Assembly: GCA_900547415.1 (NCBI GenBank)
Contig: URGS01000025.1
Span: 1 to 26,803, forward strand
Reading direction: 5' to 3'
Length of the DNA: 26,803 nt
DNA from: an uncultured Phascolarctobacterium sp.
GTDB taxonomy: Bacteria; Bacillota; Negativicutes; Acidaminococcales; Acidaminococcaceae
In this document: positions 7,018 to 15,080 of the stretch, in pieces
How positions within the stretch are numbered: the first letter of the stretch is position 1
How the letters are laid out: every line of letters starts with the position of its first letter
Notes under the pieces: generated by a model
Told to the model about the DNA's origin: nothing
What the model saw: the letters and a program-made list of their open reading frames with translations, nothing else
Databases searched by the model: none
Position numbers and translations under genes: made by a program

Positions 7018-8079
7018 ATGAGCGAAGAAAAAAACCAACTTACTTATGCTGATGCCGGTGTAGATATTGATGCTGGCAACAAAGCCGTAGAGCTGATGAA
7101 GGATAGTGTACGCGCTACCTACCGTCCCGAGGTAATCGGCGACCTGGGCGGCTTTGGCGGTCTGTTTGCTTTAAACAGCGGTAAATACAAGGAGCCTATT
7201 CTGGTTTCCGGCACTGATGGCGTAGGCACTAAGCTGAAATTGGCTTTCATGGCAGATAAGCATGACACCATTGGTCAGGATGCAGTTGCTATGTGCGTTA
7301 ACGATATTCTGGTACAAGGTGCAGAGCCTCTGTTCTTCCTTGACTATATTGCTGTTGATAAGGTTGATTCCCAAAAGGTTGCCAACATCGTTAAAGGTGT
7401 TGCTGATGCCTGCAAGGAATCCGGCTGTGCCCTCATTGGCGGCGAAACTGCTGAAATGGCAGGCTTCTACGCTAAGGGTGAATACGACATCGCAGGCTTC
7501 TGCGTTGGCGTAGTTGATAAAGATAAAATGATTACCGGCGCTAAGGTTAAGGCTGGCGACGTTATTCTGGGTCTGCCCTCCAGCGGCGTACATTCCAATG
7601 GTTACTCCCTGGTTCGCAAAATCTGCTTTGAAAAAATGGGCTATGCTATGGACGCATTTATTGACGACTTTGGCTGCACTCTGGGCGAAAAGCTGCTGAC
7701 CCCGACTCGTCTGTATCCCCGTGTTTGCCTGCCCATGATCGAAAAATTCGATATTCACGGCATGGTTCACATTACCGGCGGCGGCTTCTATGAAAATATT
7801 CCTCGTATCCTTCCTGCTGACTGCGATGCAGAAATTAATGCAGAGGCTTGGGAAGTTCCTGTTGTATTCAAAAAACTTCAAGAATGGGGCAATGTACCCT
7901 GGAAGGAAATGTATCGTACCTTCAACATGGGCGTAGGCATGGTTCTGGTTCTGGATGCTGCAGAAGCTGATGCTGTACGTGCACACCTGACTGAAGCAGG
8001 TGAAACCTTCTATGAACTGGGCAAGGTTATTCCCGGTGAACAAAAAACCATCATGAAGGGCGGCGTTTTTGGTGCGTAA
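7018..8079 (+). CDS. purM: Phosphoribosylformylglycinamidine cyclo-ligase (AIR synthetase)
   Basis: PurM closes the imidazole ring of FGAM with ATP to give AIR. The 353-residue product has the family N-terminus (TYADAGVDIDAGN), the ATP-binding region VSGTDGVGTKLKLA, and GGETAEMAGFY and ITGGGFYENIPR in the expected order. The ATG follows AGGAGG by about six bases. The last eight bases overlap the start of purN, which suggests translational coupling. Its substrate FGAM would be made by PurL-type enzymes encoded outside the window. Confidence 0.97.
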   Translation: MSEEKNQLTYADAGVDIDAGNKAVELMKDSVRATYRPEVIGDLGGFGGLFALNSGKYKEPILVSGTDGVGTKLKLAFMADKHDTIGQDAVAMCVNDILVQGAEPLFFLDYIAVDKVDSQKVANIVKGVADACKESGCALIGGETAEMAGFYAKGEYDIAGFCVGVVDKDKMITGAKVKAGDVILGLPSSGVHSNGYSLVRKICFEKMGYAMDAFIDDFGCTLGEKLLTPTRLYPRVCLPMIEKFDIHGMVHITGGGFYENIPRILPADCDAEINAEAWEVPVVFKKLQEWGNVPWKEMYRTFNMGVGMVLVLDAAEADAVRAHLTEAGETFYELGKVIPGEQKTIMKGGVFGA

Positions 8080-8677
8080 GATAGGCGTTTTAGTAAGCGG
8101 TCGCGGCAGCAATCTGCAGGCTATTATGGACAGAATCGCAGACGGCTATCTGCCGTTGGAGATTGCTGTCGTAATCAGCGATAAGGCGGACGCCTATGCT
8201 TTGGAGCGTGCAGCTAAGGCGGGTATCAAGACTATTGTTGTTGCTCGTAAGGAATGCGCATCCAAGGACGAGTTTGAAGAAAGAATTACTGCTGCATTAG
8301 TAGCTGAAGGCTGCGAACTTGTTGTTCTGGCAGGCTTTATGCGTATTTTAGGCGGTGGCTTTGTTAATAAATGGCATCACAAGATTGTTAATATTCATCC
8401 TGCGCTGCTGCCCAGCTTCCCAGGCCTTCATGGTCAGGGACAGGCTGTAGCTTATGGTGTTAAGTTCTCTGGCTGTACTGTACATTTTGTAGATGAGGGC
8501 ACCGATAGTGGTCCTATCATTCTGCAAAAGGTGGTGCCGGTAATGGACGATGACACTGAAGATACTTTGGCAGAACGTATTCTGGTACAAGAGCATATTG
8601 CTCTGCCTGAAGCATTGAAGCTGTGGGCTGAAGATAAGCTGGAAATTAATGGCCGCAAGGTTAGAGTTTTGGCATAA
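8072..8677 (+). CDS. purN: Phosphoribosylglycinamide formyltransferase (folate-dependent)
   Basis: PurN transfers a formyl group from 10-formyl-tetrahydrofolate to GAR. The 201-residue protein has the substrate loop GRGSNLQAI near the N-terminus. The catalytic set N107, H109 (NIHPALLPSFPG) and D145 (VDEGTDSGPII) corresponds to N106, H108 and D144 of E. coli. I choose GTG 8072 as the start because the protein then aligns with the family (V at position 1 read as Met). A TTG three bases earlier is also possible. The gene overlaps the end of purM by eight bases and precedes purH by 19. Confidence 0.95.
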   Translation: MRKIGVLVSGRGSNLQAIMDRIADGYLPLEIAVVISDKADAYALERAAKAGIKTIVVARKECASKDEFEERITAALVAEGCELVVLAGFMRILGGGFVNKWHHKIVNIHPALLPSFPGLHGQGQAVAYGVKFSGCTVHFVDEGTDSGPIILQKVVPVMDDDTEDTLAERILVQEHIALPEALKLWAEDKLEINGRKVRVLA

Positions 8678-8696
8678 TTTAGACGAGGTGCAAATA

Positions 8697-9290
8697 ATGA
8701 AAATCAAAAGAGCTTTACTGAGTGTTTCTGATAAAACCGGCATTGTTGAGCTGGCAAAATTCCTGAACGAAAATGGTGTTGAAATCATCTCCACCGGTGG
8801 TACCATGAAGGCTATTAAGGACGCAGGCATCCCCGTAACCTACGTTAGCGACGTAACCGGTTTCCCCGAAATCATGGACGGCCGCGTTAAAACCCTGAAT
8901 CCGAAGATTCACGGCGCTATTTTGGCAGTACGCAGCAACCCTGAGCATATGAAGGCTCTGGCTGACCATGACATTACTCCTATCGACCTGGTAGTAGTAA
9001 ATCTGTATCCCTTCCGTGAAACCGTAGCAAAACCTGGTGTAACCGAGGCTGAAGCTATTGAAAACATTGATATCGGCGGTCCTGCAATGGTTCGTGCTTC
9101 TGCAAAGAACTTCAAGGACGTAGTTATCGTAACCTATCCCAGCCGTTATGCTGGTCTGATGGAAATGCTGGCTAAAAAAGGCGACGTTGATGCTCGTACT
9201 CGTAAGGAGCTGGCTCTGGAGGCATTCTCCCACACTGCTGAATATGATGCTATGATTAGCGAATATCTGAAAAAACAGCTGGCTGAGTAA
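8697..9290 (+). CDS. purH: Stand-alone IMP cyclohydrolase (N-terminal half of PurH only)
   Basis: The bifunctional PurH of most bacteria has about 510-520 residues: an N-terminal MGS-fold IMP cyclohydrolase and a C-terminal AICAR formyltransferase. Here only the first domain is present, 197 residues ending in EYLKKQLAE and a stop. Recognisable parts are LLSVSDKTGIVELA, ISTGGT, GRVKTLNPKIHGAIL and NLYPFRETV. The protein therefore should close FAICAR to IMP but not make FAICAR. purD starts 13 bases after the stop, leaving no room for a frameshifted second domain, so this is a clean split or loss. The ATG at 8697 follows GAGG by about eight bases. A formyltransferase must be encoded elsewhere if the pathway works. 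Confidence 0.93.
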   Translation: MKIKRALLSVSDKTGIVELAKFLNENGVEIISTGGTMKAIKDAGIPVTYVSDVTGFPEIMDGRVKTLNPKIHGAILAVRSNPEHMKALADHDITPIDLVVVNLYPFRETVAKPGVTEAEAIENIDIGGPAMVRASAKNFKDVVIVTYPSRYAGLMEMLAKKGDVDARTRKELALEAFSHTAEYDAMISEYLKKQLAE

Positions 9291-9303
9291 AGGAAGGTTT
9301 CTT

Positions 9304-10581
9304 ATGAAAATTTTACTTATCGGCAGCGGCGGTCGTGAGCATGCTTTAGCATGGAAGCTGGCACAAAGCGAGAAGGTAGAGACCATTCTGGCAGCGCCTG
9401 GCAATCCCGGTATTGCACTCCTGCCTAAATGCCAATGTATTAATCTTGATGTTGAAGATTTGAACGGTGTAGCTAATTTTGCTGAGGAGCAAAGCATTGA
9501 CCTGACCGTTGTAGGTCCTGAGGCTCCTTTAGTAGCAGGCTTGGCAGACGTTTTCAAAAGCCGTGGACTTCCTGTATTTGGTCCCTCTAAGGCTGCTGCT
9601 CAGTTAGAAGGTTCCAAGGCTTTCTCTAAAGAGATTATGGCTAAGTACAATATTCCTACTGCCTTCTTTAAGGTTTGCGAGGATATTGACACTGCCAAAG
9701 CATATGTAAAAGAAAAGGGTGCTCCTATTGTTGTTAAGGCTGATGGCCTGGCTGCAGGCAAGGGCGTAGTAGTTGCCATGACCGAGCAGGAAGCTCTTGA
9801 TGCTATTGACGATATGATGGGCGACCATAAATTTGGTGCTGCAGGTGCACGTGTAGTCCTGGAAGAGTTCATGGAAGGCGAAGAGGCATCCCTCCTTGCT
9901 TTTACCGATGGCAAAACCGTTGTTCCCATGATTGCTTCTCAAGACCACAAGCGTGTATTTGATGGTGACGAAGGTCCTAACACCGGTGGTATGGGTACCT
10001 ATGCTCCTGCTCCTGTTATGACTGACGTACTCCGTCTGAAGGCAACTGAGAAGGTGCTGAAACCTGTAGTTGCGGCTATGGCTGCAGAGGGTATGCCCTA
10101 TCAGGGCTGCCTCTATGCAGGTCTGATGATTAAGGGCGACAGCGTTAAGGTTGTTGAATTCAACTGCCGCTTTGGCGACCCTGAAACCCAAGTAGTTTTG
10201 CCTCTCTTAGATGGCGATCTGGCTGAGATTATGCTGGCCTGCGCAACTGGTACTTTGGATCAGGTTGACTTTGGCTGGTATGACCGCGCTGCAGTATGCG
10301 TAGTCATGGCTTCCGGAGGTTATCCTGAAAGCTATGAAAAAGGCAAGGAAATCACTGGCTTGGAAGCTGCTCAGACTGACAGCAGTGTAGTTGTTTTCCA
10401 CGCAGGCACAAAAGAAGCTGATGGCAAGATTGTTACCAGCGGCGGACGTGTTCTGGGCGTAACAGCTTTTGACGCTAATATCAAGGCTGCTCGTGATCGT
10501 GCCTACAATGCAGTAGAAAAAATTAAATTTGATAAGGCTTTTTATCGAAAAGATATTGCATGGAGAGCATTAAAGAGGTAA
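9304..10581 (+). CDS. purD: Phosphoribosylamine--glycine ligase (GAR synthetase)
   Basis: PurD joins glycine to phosphoribosylamine using ATP, the second step of the pathway. At 425 residues it has the usual single-domain length. The N-terminal domain shows LIGSGGREHALAWKL and VVGPEAPLVAGLAD. The ATP-grasp domain shows VVKADGLAAGKGVVVA, QDHKRVFDGDEGPNTGGMG and the metal site EFNCRFGDPETQ. The ATG follows GGAAGG. It is the last of the purine synthesis genes in the tight cluster. The IMP dehydrogenase gene follows after 65 bases with no terminator between, so read-through is likely. Confidence 0.97.
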   Translation: MKILLIGSGGREHALAWKLAQSEKVETILAAPGNPGIALLPKCQCINLDVEDLNGVANFAEEQSIDLTVVGPEAPLVAGLADVFKSRGLPVFGPSKAAAQLEGSKAFSKEIMAKYNIPTAFFKVCEDIDTAKAYVKEKGAPIVVKADGLAAGKGVVVAMTEQEALDAIDDMMGDHKFGAAGARVVLEEFMEGEEASLLAFTDGKTVVPMIASQDHKRVFDGDEGPNTGGMGTYAPAPVMTDVLRLKATEKVLKPVVAAMAAEGMPYQGCLYAGLMIKGDSVKVVEFNCRFGDPETQVVLPLLDGDLAEIMLACATGTLDQVDFGWYDRAAVCVVMASGGYPESYEKGKEITGLEAAQTDSSVVVFHAGTKEADGKIVTSGGRVLGVTAFDANIKAARDRAYNAVEKIKFDKAFYRKDIAWRALKR

Positions 10582-10646
10582 AATATATAGAATACCTATA
10601 ACGTAACCCATATATAAATTTTTAAGGAAAAGAGGATGATGAAAGA

Positions 10647-12158
10647 ATGGCTTTTTATTATGATGAACCTGCTCATACTTTTAGTGAGTATCTGTTAGTA
10701 CCTGGTTATTCCTCCGAGCAATGCATTCCTACTAATGTAGATCTGCGTACTCCGTTGGTAAAATACAAAAAGGGCGAAGAACCCTCCATTGTAATGAATA
10801 TTCCTATGGTTTCTGCTATTATGCAGTCCGTATCCGGTGAGAAACTGTCTATTGCTCTTTCTAAAGAGGGTGGCGTTTCCTTCATTTACGGTTCTCAAAC
10901 CATTGAAGATGAAGCAGCTATGGTAGCTCGTGTTAAAGCACATCGTGCAGGCTTTGTTAGCAGCGATTCTAACATTCGTCCTGACAGCACTCTTGCTGAT
11001 ATTCTGGCTCTGAAAGAGAAAACCGGTCACTCCACTGTTGCAGTAACCTCTGACGGTACTGTAAACGGCAAACTGGAAGGCATTGTTACCAGCCGTGACT
11101 ATCGCCCCAGCCGCATGGACCTGAACACCAAAGTTAAAGAGTTCATGACTCCTATCGACCAAATGATCGTAGCTGGCAAGGATACCACCCTGCAACAAGC
11201 TAATGACATTATTTGGGAACAGAAGCTGAACACTCTGCCCATCATCGACGATGAAGGCCGTCTGCTGTACATGGTATTCCGTAAAGACTATGCAACCCAT
11301 AAGGAATATCCTTTGGAACTGCTGGACAGCAAAAAACGTCATATCGTAGGTGCTGGTATCAACACCCGCGACTATGCTGAGCGTGTACCTGCTCTGGTAG
11401 CAGCTGGCGCTGACGTACTGTGCATTGACTCCTCCGAGGGTTACAGCGCATGGCAAAAAATCACTCTGGACTGGATTCGTGAACACTATGGCGACAGCGT
11501 AAAAGTAGGCGCTGGCAACGTAGTTGACGCTGAAGGCTTCCGCTTCCTGGCTGACGCAGGCGCTGACTTCATTAAAGTTGGTATCGGCGGTGGCTCCATC
11601 TGCATCACCCGCGAACAAAAAGGTATCGGCCGCGGCCAAGCAACTGCTCTGATTGAAGTTTGCAAGGCTCGTGACGAATACTATAAAGAAACCGGCGTAT
11701 ATGTACCTGTTTGCTCCGACGGCGGTATCGTATATGACTACCACATGACTCTGGCTCTGGCTATGGGCGCAGACTTCATGATGCTGGGCCGTTATTTCGC
11801 TCGTTTCGACGAAAGCCCGACCAACAAAGTAAATATCAATGGTACCTACATGAAAGAATATTGGGGCGAAGGCTCCAGCCGTGCTCGTAACTGGCAGCGT
11901 TATGACATGGGCGGCGCTTCCAAGCTCTCCTTCGAGGAAGGCGTTGACTCCTACGTTCCGTATGCAGGTTCCCTGAAAGATAACGTTAACCTGACTTTGA
12001 GCAAGATTCGTTCTACCATGTGCAACTGCGGCGCTCTGACCATTCCTGAGCTCCAAGCTAAAGCTAAGCTGACTCTGGTATCTGCAACCTCTCTGGTTGA
12101 AGGCGGCGCACATGACGTTCTGCTGAAGGATAACGCTAACAGCAACTATCCTAAATAA
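10647..12158 (+). CDS. guaB: IMP dehydrogenase, Tritrichomonas-like type with CBS pair
   Basis: The enzyme oxidises IMP to XMP with NAD, the branch to guanine nucleotides. It has 503 residues: a TIM-barrel catalytic domain split by two CBS motifs (about residues 105-220). The active-site loop is GIGGGSICITREQ with catalytic C319; most bacterial enzymes have GPGSICTTR there. D261, D358 and the base pair R418-Y419 (NWQRYD) are in place. These positions equal those I recall for the Tritrichomonas foetus enzyme, also 503 residues, whose sequence is very similar along the whole length. The ATG follows AGAGGA by ten bases. It lies 65 bases after purD and ends at a strong terminator, so it probably shares the purine transcript; I saw no good promoter in the gap. 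Confidence 0.95.
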   Translation: MAFYYDEPAHTFSEYLLVPGYSSEQCIPTNVDLRTPLVKYKKGEEPSIVMNIPMVSAIMQSVSGEKLSIALSKEGGVSFIYGSQTIEDEAAMVARVKAHRAGFVSSDSNIRPDSTLADILALKEKTGHSTVAVTSDGTVNGKLEGIVTSRDYRPSRMDLNTKVKEFMTPIDQMIVAGKDTTLQQANDIIWEQKLNTLPIIDDEGRLLYMVFRKDYATHKEYPLELLDSKKRHIVGAGINTRDYAERVPALVAAGADVLCIDSSEGYSAWQKITLDWIREHYGDSVKVGAGNVVDAEGFRFLADAGADFIKVGIGGGSICITREQKGIGRGQATALIEVCKARDEYYKETGVYVPVCSDGGIVYDYHMTLALAMGADFMMLGRYFARFDESPTNKVNINGTYMKEYWGEGSSRARNWQRYDMGGASKLSFEEGVDSYVPYAGSLKDNVNLTLSKIRSTMCNCGALTIPELQAKAKLTLVSATSLVEGGAHDVLLKDNANSNYPK

Positions 12159-12184
12159 TAAGTCTGCTGCTTGCAGATGGACGC

Positions 12185-12222
12185 AAGGGGGCGTTCCGAA
12201 GAAATTCGGGACGTCCCTTTTT
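12185..12222 (+). terminator. Intrinsic terminator ending the purine/guaB transcript
   Basis: A long stem (AAGGGGGCGTTCCGAA with TTCGGGACGTCCCTT, a few G-U pairs and a GAAA loop) is followed by TTTTT. Confidence 0.92.
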
Positions 12223-12429
12223 ATATGAATGTTGAGATGAATGTGGCGTATCTCTATGACTAAAAAAGCAGTTTATTCTTGTCAATCCTTGAAAAAATAG
12301 GGAGGACATAAACGAATTTGTTGGATTTTGTCCTGCAGTAATAAAATAGAAAAAGAGAATACTGTGAAAATATGTAAAATATTGTACAAAAAAGTAAGGT
12401 AAAAAACTCTGTTTTTTATGGTTTTGTAA
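12223..12429. other. AT-rich noncoding stretch upstream of the amino-acid transporter
   Basis: I see no gene here. AGGACA (12303-12308) and TGTCCT (12330-12335), with adjacent A-U pairs, could form a modest hairpin. AAAAAAC and GTTTTTT around 12403-12418 form another small one. Neither is a clear terminator or riboswitch. Confidence 0.4.
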
Positions 12430-12455
12430 TGTATACATTATTTATTACGTATACA
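12430..12455. promoter_or_regulatory. Candidate operator TGTATAC-N12-GTATACA
   Basis: Seven-base inverted arms (12430-12436 and 12449-12455) end one base before the -35 element of the transporter promoter, a place suited to an activator or repressor. The TGTATACA word also occurs at 4910-4917 at the purE transcription start. The regulator is unknown. Confidence 0.45.
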
Positions 12456-12456
12456 C

Positions 12457-12485
12457 TTGCATTTTCTGAATTTATATAGTAAAGT
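12457..12485 (+). promoter_or_regulatory. Promoter of the amino-acid ABC transporter operon
   Basis: TTGCAT (12457-12462), a 17-base spacer and TAAAGT (12480-12485) lie 55 bases upstream of the binding-protein start. Confidence 0.6.
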
Positions 12486-12539
12486 ATTAGTAATTTGTTT
12501 TTCATATTATTGTTTTGTTGAGAGGAAAGGTGTAACAAG

Positions 12540-13388
12540 ATGAAATTTTCCAAATTATTAAAAGTTCTTTTGTGTTCTGCTATGATGGCAGCAGTAGCAT
12601 TGACTGCTGGCTGCGGCGGCGATGATAAAAAAGCTGAAACTGGCAAAAAGATTCTGAAAGTTGGTATGGAATGTGCATACGCTCCCTACAACTGGTCTCA
12701 AACCTCTGCTGACGGCGGCGCTGTAAAAATTGCTGGCACCAGCGAATATGCTTATGGCTATGACGTAATCATGGCTAAGAAAATGGCTGATTCCATGGGT
12801 GCAGAACTGGAAATCCATAAAATTGAATGGGATGGTCTGGCTCCTGCAGTAGTAAGCGGCAAAATTGACGCTGCTATCGCTGGTATGTCCATCACCTCCG
12901 AGCGTAAACAAGCTGTAGATTTTACTAAACCTTACTACTATGCAACTGTAGTAGCTCTGGTTAAGAAAGATTCTCCCCAAGCACAAGCTAAGAGCGTTGC
13001 TGACCTGAAAGGCTCCATTGCTACCTCTCAGCTGAACACCATTTGGTATGACCAAATCGACCAAGTTCCCGAAGTAACCAAGCTGCCTGCTATCGACAAT
13101 GTTCCTGGCATGATCGTTGCTCTGAGATCCGGTAAATGTAACCTGATTGTTACCGATATTCCGACTGCTAAAGCTGCTGCTTATGCCAACAATGACCTGG
13201 TAATGGTAACCTTCCCTGAGGATAAAGGCTTCAAAACCTCTGTTGAAGATGTTGAAATCGGTATTGCTATTAAAAAAGGCAATAAAGAGCTGGCTGATTC
13301 CATGAACAAGGTTCTTGGTTCCATGACTGCAGATGACTTCAACAAAATTATGGACGAAGCAATCAAAAAACAACCTTTAGCAAAATAA
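12540..13388 (+). CDS. Polar amino-acid ABC transporter, substrate-binding lipoprotein
   Basis: This 282-residue exported protein binds an amino acid outside the inner membrane and delivers it to the permease encoded next. The N-terminus is a lipoprotein signal ending in the lipobox LTAGC, with C25 as the lipidated residue. The mature part has the SBP_bac_3 fold pattern: ILKVGMECAYAPYNW, YGYDVIMAKKMA, EWDGLAPAVVSGKID and IAGMSITSERKQAVDFTKPYY. The family takes up polar or charged amino acids (Gln, His, Arg, cystine); the substrate here cannot be named. The ATG follows AGGAAAGG. A strong terminator lies between it and the permease, which should give more binding protein than membrane parts. 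Confidence 0.93.
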   Translation: MKFSKLLKVLLCSAMMAAVALTAGCGGDDKKAETGKKILKVGMECAYAPYNWSQTSADGGAVKIAGTSEYAYGYDVIMAKKMADSMGAELEIHKIEWDGLAPAVVSGKIDAAIAGMSITSERKQAVDFTKPYYYATVVALVKKDSPQAQAKSVADLKGSIATSQLNTIWYDQIDQVPEVTKLPAIDNVPGMIVALRSGKCNLIVTDIPTAKAAAYANNDLVMVTFPEDKGFKTSVEDVEIGIAIKKGNKELADSMNKVLGSMTADDFNKIMDEAIKKQPLAK

Positions 13389-13401
13389 GGATTGATTTTT
13401 C

Positions 13402-13429
13402 AGGGCGGCTTTAATATGCCGCCCTTTTT
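13402..13429 (+). terminator. Intra-operon terminator after the binding-protein gene
   Basis: AGGGCGGC (13402-13409) pairs with GCCGCCC (13418-13424), followed by TTTTT. It lies 14 bases after the binding-protein stop and 30 before the permease start. Partial read-through would set the ratio of binding protein to permease and ATPase. Confidence 0.88.
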
Positions 13430-13459
13430 ACTGTTAAATGATTTAAGGTGGTGTAACTA

Positions 13460-14254
13460 ATGCCAGAGACATTTTTTGGCTGGGTAATGTTCCTTTTAAA
13501 TGAATATGGCGCTGTGCTTTTAAAGGGCGCTTTAGCAACCCTGCTGCTGGCGATCGTCGGTACCTTCATCGGCTGTATTATTGGTCTTATCGTAGGTATC
13601 ATTCAAACTATTCCTATGGAAGAAGGCGACAGCGCAGTAAAACGCTTCAGTATCAAAGCTTTGCAGCGCTTTTTGGACGCCTATGTAGAAATTTTCCGTG
13701 GTACTCCTATGATTGTACAGGCAATGGTACTTTACTATGGCGCAATGAGCCTGTTCAATATCGATATGTCTCCTATGTTTGCAGGCTTCTTTGTAGTTTC
13801 TATTAATACCGGCGCATATATGGCTGAAACCGTACGTGGTGGTATTGAATCTGTTGACAATGGCCAAAAGGAAGCTGCAATTGCTATTGGTATGGACCAT
13901 CTCCAAACCATGCGCTGCGTAATCCTGCCTCAAGCTCTGCGTAATGTTATGCCGCAGCTGGGCAATAACCTGATTATCAATATTAAGGATACCTCCGTAT
14001 TGAATGTAATCTCTGTAACTGAGCTGTATTTTGCTTCTAAATCTGCAGCTGGTGTTTACTACAAATACTTTGAAGTATTCTTCATTACCTGCGTAATCTA
14101 CTTCATTATGACATTTACTGCTTCCCGCCTGCTGCGTTGGGTAGAAAGCAAAATGGATGGTCCCAAGGATTATCAGCTCGTAACCTATGATCCTATGATG
14201 GACCCTTGTGGTCATGTTCCTCTGCCCACTAAGAAACAGAAAGGACGGTATTAA
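13460..14254 (+). CDS. Polar amino-acid ABC transporter, permease
   Basis: This 264-residue inner-membrane protein of the HisM/GlnP type has about five hydrophobic helices. It carries the ABC-permease coupling motif (EAAIAIGMDHLQTMRCVILPQ, near residues 138-158) that docks onto the ATPase. RGTPMIVQ and NTGAYMAETVRGGIESV are typical of amino-acid permeases. Only one permease gene is present, so it probably acts as a homodimer. The ATPase gene begins two bases after its stop, showing a shared transcript. ATG 13460 follows AAGGTGG. Confidence 0.93.
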   Translation: MPETFFGWVMFLLNEYGAVLLKGALATLLLAIVGTFIGCIIGLIVGIIQTIPMEEGDSAVKRFSIKALQRFLDAYVEIFRGTPMIVQAMVLYYGAMSLFNIDMSPMFAGFFVVSINTGAYMAETVRGGIESVDNGQKEAAIAIGMDHLQTMRCVILPQALRNVMPQLGNNLIINIKDTSVLNVISVTELYFASKSAAGVYYKYFEVFFITCVIYFIMTFTASRLLRWVESKMDGPKDYQLVTYDPMMDPCGHVPLPTKKQKGRY

Positions 14255-14256
14255 TT

Positions 14257-15003
14257 ATGGCAAACGAAAGAGAGCTTTTAGTTTCCGTCCGCAATTTGAA
14301 TAAAAAATTTGGCGAACGCGAGATTTTGAAGGATATCAGCTTTGATATTCATCGTGGTGATGTTGTCTGCATCATTGGTCCCTCCGGTAGCGGTAAATCT
14401 ACCATGATTCGCTGCATCAACTATTTGGAGCAGCCTTCCGGCGGCGATATTATGTATCGCGGTGAATCTGTTAAGGACGCCTTCAAAAAGCTGACCATGT
14501 ATCGTACCAAGGTTGGTATGGTATTCCAATCCTTTAACCTGTTCAACAACATGACTGTTCTGGAAAACTGCATGGTTGGTCAGATTAAGGTTCTGGGTAA
14601 AAGCAAGGACGAGGCTAATGCTAATGCAATGAAGTACCTGCAGCACGTAGGTATGGACAAATATATCAACGCTAAACCCCATCAGCTGTCCGGTGGTCAA
14701 AAGCAGCGTGTTGCTATTGCCAGAGCCCTGGCTTTAGAGCCCGAAGTATTGCTGATGGACGAACCTACTTCCGCACTTGATCCGGAAATGGTTGGCGAGG
14801 TACTGCGTGTTATCCGTGACCTTGCGAAGGAAGGTCTGACCATGGTTATCGTTACTCACGAAATGGCCTTTGCCCGTGATGTTTCCAACCGTGTCATCTT
14901 TATTGACCAAGGTCTGATTGCTGAGGACGCACCTCCTGCAGAGCTGTTCAGCAATCCTAAGCATCAGCGTACTCGCGATTTCCTGAGTCGTTTTCAAAGT
15001 TAA
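14257..15003 (+). CDS. Polar amino-acid ABC transporter, ATP-binding protein
   Basis: This 248-residue ATPase of the GlnQ/HisP type powers uptake from the cytoplasmic face. It has Walker A GPSGSGKST (residues 41-49), a Q-loop in VFQSFNLFNNM, signature LSGGQKQR, Walker B LLMDEPTSALDPE and a switch histidine in VTHEM. The length is normal. It closes the three-gene operon and is followed by a terminator. Confidence 0.95.
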   Translation: MANERELLVSVRNLNKKFGEREILKDISFDIHRGDVVCIIGPSGSGKSTMIRCINYLEQPSGGDIMYRGESVKDAFKKLTMYRTKVGMVFQSFNLFNNMTVLENCMVGQIKVLGKSKDEANANAMKYLQHVGMDKYINAKPHQLSGGQKQRVAIARALALEPEVLLMDEPTSALDPEMVGEVLRVIRDLAKEGLTMVIVTHEMAFARDVSNRVIFIDQGLIAEDAPPAELFSNPKHQRTRDFLSRFQS

Positions 15004-15016
15004 TAGCAGGATATTG

Positions 15017-15052
15017 TCCCTGACTGGCGAAATATACAGTCGGGGATTTTTT
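15017..15052 (+). terminator. Intrinsic terminator ending the amino-acid transporter operon
   Basis: TCCCTGACTG pairs with CAGTCGGGGA over ten bases (one G-U), followed by TTTTTT. Confidence 0.92.
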
Positions 15053-15080
15053 ATACATAGTTTATAAAAAGGAGATAAAT

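Noticed and set aside
9270..9303. Frameshift removing the second half of purH
   Set aside because: Only 13 bases separate the stop from the purD start, so there is no second-domain sequence that a frameshift could have cut off.
10695..12113. Open frame of 472 codons on the minus strand opposite guaB
   Set aside because: It lies fully inside a well-supported gene, has no ribosome binding site or recognisable motif, and reflects the codon bias of the sense gene.
12461..12475. CodY-like box (CATTTTCTGAATTTA) in the transporter promoter
   Set aside because: It matches the consensus only partly, overlaps the promoter spacer by chance in an AT-rich region, and I am not sure that CodY exists in this lineage.
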